Of a DNA stretch of 64,000 bases, positions 47,196 to 56,241 are shown one piece after another. A program made the position numbers and the translations under genes. The notes below the pieces were generated by a model. That model saw only the letters and a program-made list of their open reading frames with translations. It was not told where the DNA came from and did not search any database. The stretch is from JAEULH01 sp963746275 (GTDB lineage Bacteria > Pseudomonadota > Alphaproteobacteria > Rhodospirillales > Defluviicoccaceae): the NCBI GenBank assembly GCA_963746275.1, contig CAVVAX010000007.1:68217-132216 (forward strand), in the 5' to 3' direction. Every line of letters starts with the position of its first letter. Positions within the stretch are counted from its first letter, which is position 1.

Positions 47196-48297
47196 GCGTC
47201 GACATTGCGCCCTCCCTTCGCTTCGGCCGCGCCCTCTTCCGCTTCCGCCTTTCTTCGAACTCCCCTTCCTTAAATTCCTCTGGCGGATGGTGCTGGTCGA
47301 AGTTGCGCCGGGCGATCAGGATCAGCCCGGTCAACGCCGCCGCCGGCGCGATCATCCCCTGGTAGATGAAGTGCTGCACGCCTTCGGTCTCGGTCGCGTA
47401 CGAGTGGTCGGGGACGTTGCCGTAGGGCAGGCCCAGCTTGTCGAAGGAGACCGCCGACAGGTACAGCGTCTGGGTGCCTCCCAGCACCGCCTCGCCGTAA
47501 ACTTCCTTGCGGTAGGCGGCCTCGACGATCTTCTCGTGCGGCGGCGTGTCCGGGCCGTACTTGCCGCTGATGTCGCCGCGGGGATAGACGTAAGCGTCGC
47601 CCGGCTGGAGCTCGATGCGCCGCTTCGCCTCGGCGTGGAGGTCCTCGACCCGGCCGAACAGGGTGGCGCCGGTGGGGCAGGCCTCGACGCAGCCGGGGAG
47701 CTGGCCCTCGGCCAGGCGGTGGCTGCAGAGCTCGCACTTGCGGATCTTTCCGGCCGCCTTGTCCAGCTCGTACTTCGGCACCTGGAACGGGCAGGCGAAG
47801 ACGCAGTAGCGGCAGCCGATGCAGCGCGACGGGTCGTTGCGGACGATGCCCGTCACCGGGTCCTTGATCATCGCCGAGACCGGGCAGCACGAGACGCAGG
47901 ACGGATCGACGCAGTGCAGGCACTGTCGCTTGATGAAGGCGAAGCCGTCCTGCTCGCGGTCCTTCTCCTCGACGGTGCCGTGCTGGTAGACGCGGATGAC
48001 GTTGAGGGTCTTGGCCGAAAGCCCCTTCGGCGTGTCCCAGGTGCCCTCGTTCCACACCTTCTGGTCCGCCGAGATGTCGGCCGGCATGCCGTTGGCGCTC
48101 TTGCAGCCGGCGACGCAGGCCTTGCAGCCGACGCAGAGCGTCGAGTCGTAGAGCAGGCCCAGCGCATCCGGCAGCCTCGGCTTCGGCGCCCGGTCCAGGC
48201 CTTCGGCCTTGGCCGGCGACGGGATCGTCGCGCCGAACCCTGCGGCCGCGCCGCCCGCCGCCATGCCGGTGAGGAAGCCGCGTCGGTTGAGCCGCAT
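47192..48297 (-). CDS. hybA: Hydrogenase 4Fe-4S ferredoxin subunit HybA (frameshifted near the end)
   Basis: About 368 residues. Tat signal NRRGFLTGMAAGGAAAGFGA near the N-terminus. Four-cluster ferredoxin pattern: CVGCKACVAGC, CLHCVDPSCVSCC, CIGCRYCVFACPF and CELCSHRLAEGQLPGCVEAC. A C-terminal helix (AALTGLILIARRNFDQHH) anchors it. A run of G near 47265 appears to cause a one-base shift; the other frame gives RRKAEAEEGAAEAKGGRNVD and a TGA exactly overlapping the hybB start. It relays electrons from the small subunit to HybB. ATG 48297 is preferred; a GTG is 9 bases upstream. Confidence 0.92.
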
Positions 48298-48312
48298 GGG
48301 TGACACCTTGTC

Positions 48313-49498
48313 TTAGCGCGTTGGGGGCTGCTTGCCGTCCGGCTCCGTCCCCAGTTCGGCAGCGGCGGCCGCAGGCTTGCCCAGGCGGGTGGCGAGCACC
48401 GCGCCGGCGCCTAGCGCCGCGCCGGCCACACCCGCGACTAGGGCGGCGGCGCCCGGGGTGATGCTCTCGCCGCGGGGCTCGCCGACGCGGGGGAATGCGG
48501 TGGGCGGCGTCACCGTTAGCACATCGGCCAGGGCGTGGATCGGCTTGGTGAAGCCGACGCCCTGTTCCGTGCAGCCAAAGCAGGGCGCGCCGCAGCCGAC
48601 CGGCCAGGCGCCCTCGCCGGTGTCGTAGAAGCCGATCGCCGGGCAGTTGGCGAACGTCTCCGGGCCCTTGCAGCCGAGCTTGTACAAACACCAGCCCTGG
48701 CGGTGGCCGGGGTCGCCGAACTCCAGCGCGAACCGGCCGGCGTCGAAGTGCGCCCGGCGCTCGCAGTTCTCGTGGATCAGCCGGCCATAGGCGAACTTCG
48801 GCCGGTTCTTCTCGTCGAGCTCCGGCGGCTTGCCGAAGGTCAAGAGGTAGAGCACGGTGGAGAGCAGGTTGTAGGCGTTGGGCGGGCAGCCGGGGATGTT
48901 GATGATGGTCTTGTCCGGAAGAACCTCGTGGGCGGCCTTGGCCATGGTCGGGTTCGGGTCGCTGGACGGGATGCCGCCCCAGGCGGCGCAGGAGCCCATG
49001 GCGATGATCGCGCCGGCGCCCTCGGCCGCGTGCTTGATCAGGTCGAGGTAGGTCTCGCCGCCGATCTTGCAGTAGATGCCGCCGTCCTTGGTCGGCACCG
49101 CGCCGTCGAGGATCAGGACGTAGCTGCCCCAGTGGCGCTTCATCGACTGGTCCTTGAACGCTTCGGCCTGCGCGCCGGCGCCGGCGTTCAGGGTCTCGTG
49201 ATAGTCGAGCGAGATCATGTCGAGGATCAGGGTGTCGACCGTCGGATGATGCGCCCTGAGCAGTGTTTCGGTGCAGCCGGTGCAGGCCTGGCCGGACAGC
49301 CAGATGACCGGCGGCCGCGTCGGGACTGGTCGCGGCGTTGGCGATGCGCACGCCAAGCGCGGGCGAAAGCCCGAGTGTGGCCGCGATCCCGGTGCAGGCC
49401 TTGAGGAAATCTCGGCGGCAGAGGCCGCCGAGGGCACCGGCAAATCCGTCCAGGTCGCCAAAGTCGCGCGCAACGGTTCGGTGGTCACCACCGAGCAT
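48313..49498 (-). CDS. hybO: [NiFe]-hydrogenase small subunit (frameshifted after the Tat signal)
   Basis: About 394 residues. Starts MLGGDHRTVA behind GGGAGGG, with a Tat signal CRRDFLKACTGIAATLGLSP and cleavage near RIANAAT. A one-base change near 49320 joins it to PPVIWLSGQACTGCTETLLR (proximal cluster CTGC). Other cluster ligands: GSCAAWGGIPS, IPGCPPN, the medial/distal set (HENCERR, GWCLYKLGCKG, NCPAIGF) and CGAPCFGCTEQG. A C-terminal hydrophobic helix (AALVAGVAGAALGAGAVLAT) anchors it. First gene of the hybO-A-B-C-D series. Confidence 0.93.
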
Positions 49499-49871
49499 CG
49501 CATTCCCTCCCAGTTGCAACGTTGTTTGTTGCTTTTGATTATTAATTATCGTTCTTCGTGCGGCGCTTTTGCGCTTCACCCGTGCACTCTAATGCAGGAA
49601 TCGCGCAGGAGCTAGGCGAAATAAGTATTTGACAACTTCGCGCGTGATCTTGCGTTTCATTATCAGCGCGCGAAGCGGAACTAGGCCGGGTCTGCGAGCA
49701 ACGGCAAGCGCTCCGCAACCGTGAGTGCTCCGGAACAGCCTTGGCTGCGCGACCGTTAACCACACGTTATGGTCGCGGGTGGGACGTCGCCCCGGCGTTC
49801 GGCGCGCCTTCGCCCACCTCGCCTTCGCCCGCCTCGCCACACCGCGCTTGGTTCAAAAGGATGTCAGAGTG
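49499..49871. promoter_or_regulatory. Divergent region upstream of the hydrogenase operon and ygiB-like gene
   Basis: No gene. The stretch 49510-49555 is unusually AT-rich: palindromic GTTGCAAC (49513-49520) and TTGATTATTAATTATC (49535-49550). The latter holds one TTGAT half of an FNR/Anr-like box but not a good second half. A TTGACA hexamer at 49629-49634 has no clear partner. Hydrogenase expression is expected to start here. Confidence 0.4.
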
Positions 49872-50375
49872 ATGAAGAAGTCCAGGTCCGTCCGACTGGT
49901 CCTGCTCGGCAGCGCCGGTCTTACGCTCGCCGCCTGCGACCAGGGACCGCCGCCGTCGTCGCGCTTCTTCCCGGACGCCGAAGCCTGCGCGGCCGTGCAT
50001 GACGAGACCACCTGCCGGGACGCGCTTGCCCAGAGCCAGGCGGTGTTTGCCGATGAGGCGCCGCGGTTCACCGACAAGGGCGCGTGCGAGGCGGAGTTCG
50101 GCGAAGGCAACTGCGAGACCCGCAACGAGGAGCGGGGCGGGAGCATCTTCGTACCGATGCTCATGGGCTACATGGTCGGCCGGGCCTTCGCCCAACCGGT
50201 CTACCGCGGCCCGGACAACAGGGCGATGCTGCGCTCCGGCGGCAAGCTCTATCAGGTGGGGCAGTTCGCCGGCACCGGCCGGGCCGCCAGCTTCCAGCCC
50301 GGGCAGGTCACCCAGGTGCGCCGCGGCGGCTTCGGCACCACCGCCCGCGCCTACGGCACCTCCTCCGGCAGCTAG
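49872..50375 (+). CDS. DUF1190 (YgiB-like) lipoprotein
   Basis: 167 residues. Lipoprotein signal MKKSRSVRLVLLGSAGLTLA with lipobox LAAC. Conserved cysteines (EACAAVHDETTCRDAL, GACEAEFGEGNCETR), then a membrane-hugging GSIFVPMLMGYMVGRAFAQP and a Gly/Arg-rich tail (VRRGGFGTTARAYG). Matches DUF1190 in E. coli YgiB. 6 bases ahead of the YgiC-like gene, as in the ygiBC arrangement. Function unknown. AAGGATGTCAGAGTG precedes the ATG. Confidence 0.85.
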   Translation: MKKSRSVRLVLLGSAGLTLAACDQGPPPSSRFFPDAEACAAVHDETTCRDALAQSQAVFADEAPRFTDKGACEAEFGEGNCETRNEERGGSIFVPMLMGYMVGRAFAQPVYRGPDNRAMLRSGGKLYQVGQFAGTGRAASFQPGQVTQVRRGGFGTTARAYGTSSGS

Positions 50376-50381
50376 CTCGGC

Positions 50382-51509
50382 ATGCGCCGGCTCGCCATGA
50401 CGCCGCGCCCTGATTGGCGCGATCACGTGGAACGTGATCTCGGGTTCCACTTCCACACGATCAATGGTGCTCCTTACTGGGACGAGACCGCCTGCTACGC
50501 CCTGACCGCGGGGGAGGTGGACGAACTGGAGGCCGCCACCGGGGAGCTGGAGCAGATGGCGCTCGAGCTCGTGAGCCGCGTCGTCGCCGAGGGCGAGGCC
50601 GCGTATCGCCGCTTGCGCATCCCGGAGCAGGCATGGGCGGCCATCGAGCGGAGCTGGCTCGAGGCCGAGAAGAACCTCTACGGCCGCTTCGACCTTCGCT
50701 ATGACGGCGCCAGCCCGCCCAAGCTCCTGGAGTACAATGCCGACACGCCGACGGCGCTCTACGAGGCCGCGGTCGTGCAGTGGGACTGGCTGGAGAGCCA
50801 GTGGCCCGGGCGCGACCAGTTCAACTCCCTGCACGAGCGGCTGATCGACGCATGGCGCGGCTTCGGCCTCGGCGGCGCGACGGTCTACTTCACCGCCGTC
50901 AAAGACAATGCCGAGGACTTCGGCACCATCGCCTACCTGCAGGACACGGCGGTGCAGGCCGGGCTTGCGACCGCGACGATCGCCATCGAGGATATCGGCT
51001 GGGACGGCCATAGGTTCGTCGACCTCTCCGGCCGGAGCATCGAGGCGCTATTCAAGCTCTACCCTTGGGAGTGGATCCTCGCTGAGGACTTCGGCCGTCA
51101 CCTGCTGGACGCGGAGCGGGTGATCGAGCCGGCCTGGAAGATGGTGCTGTCCAACAAGGCCTCGCTGGCGATGCTATGGGATATGGCGCCCGGTCATCCC
51201 AACCTCCTACAAACGTCGCTCGAGCCGGACGGGGTTGGCGGCCCGCTGGTGCGCAAGCCTCTGTTCAGCCGCGAGGGGGCGAACGTCCAGATTTTATCAG
51301 GAGGCCGGGTGGTCGAGGAGACGGCGGGCAACTATGGCGGCGAGGGCTTCGTCTACCAGGAGTACGCCGCCTTGCCAGCGTTCAACGGCAACTTCCCCGT
51401 GATCGGCGCCTGGGTCGTCGCCAGCCAACCCGCGGGCATCGGCATTCGCGAGGACGACACGGCGATCACCCGCGACACCAGCCGGTTCGTGCCCCACGTC
51501 TTCGAGTAG
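50382..51509 (+). CDS. Glutathionylspermidine synthase-family protein (YgiC/YjfC-like)
   Basis: 375 residues, ATP-grasp-type amide ligase domain: RPDWRDHVERDLGFHFHTIN, GRFDLRYDGASPPKLLEYNA, DTPTALYEAAVVQWDW, KLYPWEWILAEDF, GPLVRKPLFSREGANVQI and GEGFVYQEYAALPAFNGNFP. The amidase half of E. coli Gsp is absent; YgiC/YjfC proteins of this length probably join a peptide carboxylate to an amine, but do not make glutathionylspermidine in tests reported for E. coli homologues. Paired with the YgiB-like gene. Confidence 0.9.
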   Translation: MRRLAMTPRPDWRDHVERDLGFHFHTINGAPYWDETACYALTAGEVDELEAATGELEQMALELVSRVVAEGEAAYRRLRIPEQAWAAIERSWLEAEKNLYGRFDLRYDGASPPKLLEYNADTPTALYEAAVVQWDWLESQWPGRDQFNSLHERLIDAWRGFGLGGATVYFTAVKDNAEDFGTIAYLQDTAVQAGLATATIAIEDIGWDGHRFVDLSGRSIEALFKLYPWEWILAEDFGRHLLDAERVIEPAWKMVLSNKASLAMLWDMAPGHPNLLQTSLEPDGVGGPLVRKPLFSREGANVQILSGGRVVEETAGNYGGEGFVYQEYAALPAFNGNFPVIGAWVVASQPAGIGIREDDTAITRDTSRFVPHVFE

Positions 51510-51521
51510 CGAGCCCGTCGC

Positions 51522-52256
51522 TCACTCCCCCCCGGCCGGCGATGGCGGCAAGACGCCGGTCGCCCGCTCGCCGGCGGCCCTGCCCTTGGCGGTGAGCGCC
51601 CGCTTCTTCTCCGCCGCCTTGGCAGCCGCGCGCTTGAGCCATAGGGCATGGCGGCGGGCGCTGCGGGCCCGCCGGCGGCGGTGGACATAGCGGAGCGTGC
51701 ACCAGTAGCCGAGCCACGCGGTGCCGACGGCCCACGGGACGCAGCCGATGAGCATCGGCACGCCCTGGTCGTGAACGATCATGACCACGGAGGCCGATAC
51801 CGTTTCAAGGAAACCCTCGTGCTCGGCGAGCAGCGCCTGCCATTTGGCGACGAAGTGGCCATAGCCGCGCGCGCCATGCACCTCGCCGGTCAAGACCTTG
51901 CCGGTGAGGTAGAACAGGTAGTAAGTGGGCCACATCGTGAAGACGTTGGTCACCCAGGTCCAGGCGGCGCCGATCAGGAGATTGAAGTCGAACCGGGCCG
52001 AGCGCCGGGCGACCAGCCACGTCATCAAGACGAGGTACATCTGGATCCCGATGAGCGGCGTGAACGCCCAGAACAGCCCGACCATCACCGCCCGCGCCGC
52101 GTACTCCGGCGAATGCGGGCTGCGTTTCAGCGGAATGATCAGCTTGAAGTGGAGCAGCCGCGACAGGCGCTGCATCAACGAGAACTGTCGGCGCAAGCCC
52201 GGCAACCTCCGCTGCGATAACCCCCGGCCGTCTTTCGGTTGCGAGGCGTTTCCCAT
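51522..52256 (-). CDS. DUF2062 membrane protein
   Basis: About 244 residues (start 52256, or 52175 at MQRLSRLLHFKLI). DUF2062 core: SPEYAARAVMVGLFWAFTPL, IGIQMYLVLMTWLVARRSAR, FNLLIGAAWTWVTNVFTMWP, TYYLFYLTGK; then a second hydrophobic region (MLIGCVPWAVGTAWLGYWCT). The tail is rich in Arg, Lys and Ala (HRRRRARSARRHALWLKRAA). Function unknown. Tail-to-tail with the YgiC-like gene. Confidence 0.85.
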   Translation of the reverse strand: MGNASQPKDGRGLSQRRLPGLRRQFSLMQRLSRLLHFKLIIPLKRSPHSPEYAARAVMVGLFWAFTPLIGIQMYLVLMTWLVARRSARFDFNLLIGAAWTWVTNVFTMWPTYYLFYLTGKVLTGEVHGARGYGHFVAKWQALLAEHEGFLETVSASVVMIVHDQGVPMLIGCVPWAVGTAWLGYWCTLRYVHRRRRARSARRHALWLKRAAAKAAEKKRALTAKGRAAGERATGVLPPSPAGGE

Positions 52257-52325
52257 TCTAACGTCAGCGGAGCCGGCGGGCCACATCTGCGCAAAGATGT
52301 GGCGCGGCACGCCCACTCGCCAGGC

Positions 52326-53565
52326 ATGAGCGGGACCAGCCTCACCGGCGGCATCGCCGCGCGGATCCTGGCGCCGTTCGCCTTCGGCTACTTCCTCTCC
52401 TACCTGTTCCGCACGGTCAACGCGGTCATCGCGCCCGACCTGAGCCGGGAGCTGGGCCTGCGCGCCGACGACCTGGGCCTGCTCACCAGCGCCTACCTCC
52501 TTTCCTTCGCCGCCGCCCAGCTTCCGCTGGGCATCGTGCTGGACCGCGTCGGCCCGAGGCTGACGGAAGCCGACCCTCCTCCTCGTCGCCGCCTCGGGCG
52601 CGCTGGTCTTCGCCGTCGCCGAGGGCCTGGGGATGCTGTTTCTCGGCCGGGTGCTGATCGGGCTTGGCGTCTCCGCCTGCCTGATGGCCGGCTTCAAGGC
52701 CTGCGTCGACTGGTTCGCCCGCGAGCGCCTGCCGTTCGTCAATGGCATCCAGATGGCCGCCGGCGGCCTCGGCGCGATGACGGCGACGGCGCCGGTCGAG
52801 GCCATGGCCACGGCCACGGGCTGGCGGACCGTGTTCCTGCTGCTCGCCGGCCTCTGCCTGCTGGCGGCGGCCGCGATCTTCTTCGTCGTCCCGCACGGCA
52901 AGGAGGACGCGCACGCGGCCAAGCCGCTCGCCGACACGTTCGCCGGCCTCGGCTCGGTTCTGCGGAGCCCGCTGTTTTGGCGTGTCGCGCCGCTGACGGT
53001 GGTCACGGAGGCCTCGTTCATGTCCATCATCGGCCTCTGGGCGGGGCCGTGGCTGCGCGACGTTGGCGGCCACGACCGCTTGGCCGCGGCCGAGCTCCTG
53101 CTGGCGGTGGCCGCGGCGATGGTCGCGGGCTTCCTGCTCATGGGGCTTGCCGCCGACCGCCTCGCTCGCTTCCGGATCTCGTCGCTGGCGGTCGCCGTCG
53201 CCGGCATGAGCCTGTTCGCGCTCACGCTGGCGGCTATCGTCGCCACCGCCAGCGGCACAGCACCGCTGTGGCTCGCCTTCGGCTTCTTCGGCACCTCCGG
53301 GATCCTGCCCTACGCGGCGCTGTCGCAGCGCTTTCCGGCGGCGCTGGCCGGCCGGCTGAACACCACCCTCAACGTGCTGGTCTTCACCGCCGCCTTCGCC
53401 GCCCAGTGGGGCATGGGCGCGATCATCGCGCTCTGGCCGGGCGAGGCGCCTGGCTCCTACGCGCTGGAAGGCTACCGCACCGCGTTCACGGTCATGCTGG
53501 CCCTGCAAGCGATTGGGCTGGCCTGGTTTGCCGGCTTTCGCCGGGGGCATGGTCCGCGAGGCTAA
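52326..53565 (+). CDS. MFS transporter (frameshifted)
   Basis: About 413 residues with twelve helices. N-terminal half: ILAPFAFGYFLSYLFRTVNA, VIAPDLSRELGLRADDLGLL, FAAAQLPLGIVLDRVGPR (the D-R-x-G-x-R loop 2-3 motif). A one-base change near 52570 leads to LFLGRVLIGLGVSACLMAGF and the rest, ending AIGLAWFAGFRRGHGPRG. Resembles the nitrate/cyanate-type or hexuronate-type MFS; substrate unknown. Confidence 0.88.
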
Positions 53566-54563
53566 AGATCCGCGTCGCCGGCTGGCTGCGCTCGTAGCCG
53601 ATCACCGAAAGTTCAGCGGTTGCGGCGTTGGCGACGGCGGCGAGCCTGGTGGTGGCATTCAGGATCGGCGGGCGGACCCAGTCGAAGCTCCAGACGTCCG
53701 GCGCGGTGCAGCAGCTTCGTCATCCGCTCCCGCCGCCCGTGGCTGTCGGTGCCGCGGTCGTGGCCGGGGATGGGAAGCCCAAGCCAGTGGTTGGCGATGG
53801 CGGCGGGCTCGGCATGCACCGCGGCGCGGGCCTCGCTGCGCTCGATGACGCAGCCTTCGTCGGCCTCGGCGCCGGCGAGGATGAAGAACGCCGGGATGCA
53901 GAGCGGCGTCTCGATCAGGCGCTGCCGCGCCTCGCCGTAGGACGTGGCGGTGTCGCAGATCGACCGGGCGAGGTGCGACGGCGGCAGGCCGAGGCCGCGC
54001 CAGACGCCGGTCCGGTTCATCACCCAGTCCAGCCAGCAGGCGCCGCTGATGCGCCGCGTCGGCGGCTGGTTGATGGCAATGGAGAAGCGGCCGGGCGCCA
54101 TGGCGGTGAGCACGCCGACATAGCCCGGCCAGCCGACGGTGTAGTAGAGGCCGGCGCCGCCGTCCTGGCGGATGACGACGGCGTTGCGGCCGATCTCGTC
54201 CATCGGCCAGTCGAGCGTGCGCAGCATCCGGCTGCCGTGACCTCGGGGATCGGCGGCGACGCCGCTGGTGCAGGCCCACTCGTAGGAGAGGTTCAGGAGC
54301 AGCGCGCCCGGCAGGCCGATGTGGGCGGCGACGGCGGCGAGCTCATGCGCATACGGGTTGCGGCTGCGGGCCAGCCACTGCCGCGTCGCCCGGTCGCCGA
54401 GGCTCAGCACCAGCCGGCCATAGCGCCGCCTCGCCGCGGCCAGCAGCGTCGACAGCCGCTCGGGCTGGGTGCGGAGCAGCGACAGCGGCCCGGCGGCGAC
54501 GGCATCGATCAGCGGGATCTCCGGAAGAGGACGCGCGCCGGAGGCTGCCGCCGGCTGCTCCAT
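53492..54563 (-). CDS. Cysteine Ntn-hydrolase, acid-ceramidase/C45-like (frameshifted near the end)
   Basis: About 356 residues. NLSYEWACTSGVAADPRGHG has the candidate N-terminal nucleophile Cys (ACTSG), followed by RMLRTLDWPMDEIGRNAVVI and VGWPGYVGVLTAMAPGRFSI, the pattern of choloylglycine/acid-ceramidase-type linear amide hydrolases (R-LDW). SIAINQPPTRR and AFFILAGAEADEGCVIERSE also fit. Near 53710 a frame change gives SFDWVRPPILNATTRLAAVA, NAATAELSVIGYERSQPATR and a stop at 53492, which would overlap the MFS gene by 74 bases. Start ATG 54563 preferred; a TTG at 54611 is also open. Substrate unknown. Confidence 0.75.
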
Positions 54564-54725
54564 GCTCGATCTGAGGTTCTGCCCCAAGTTCTGCCCCACC
54601 TGTCGCTTCAAGTCCCGCGCGCCCCTGCCGCAAATCCGCTTAACCTCGGGTGATTTGGTTGGTATTGGGTCGCGGCACCAGCCGTTCCGCCGCGCCGCGG
54701 CCCCTCATCTCGCAAGGCAACCCAC

Positions 54726-56024
<1,299 letters not shown>

Positions 56025-56061
56025 GCGGATGACAACGTCGTCATCGCGACCGCGTAGGCGA

Positions 56062-56122
56062 CCTGCGCCGTAGCAACCATTTAAGCCGGTCGGTTTTTCG
56101 GTCAGGGAGGCGTCGCGGGCGG
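56062..56122 (-). pseudogene. Second IS110-tail scrap
   Basis: Minus-strand reading SARDASLTEKPTGLNGCYG aligns with the end of the remnant at 18.7 kb (ARGAP..SEKPAG...WWLH). At DNA level both share a CGAAAAACCGnCCGG block, and both lie just left of a family A repeat with the shared left flank TTCTCTTTGTTCGTCACCCG. Confidence 0.5.
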
Positions 56123-56133
56123 ATTTCTCTTTG

Positions 56134-56206
56134 TTCGTCACCCGCGGGCTTGTCCCGCGGTCCATGGAAGACGCGGCTCGCCGCAACGATCACGGCGATG
56201 ACGGTT
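56134..56206 (+). repeat. Family A palindromic repeat, copy 5
   Basis: TTCGTCACCCGCGGGCTTGT, CCCGCGGTCCATGGAAGACG, CGGCTCGCCGCAACGATCAC, GGCGATGACGG. A full-length copy between purB and the RND pump gene. Confidence 0.8.
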
Positions 56207-56241
56207 AGGATCCGATCGCATCGCCAGCCGTGCAGGCGATC

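Noticed and set aside
49629..49660. TTGACA hexamer as a sigma-70 promoter for the ygiB-like gene
   Set aside because: No acceptable -10 box at 16-18 bases spacing; left only as a remark in the region entry.
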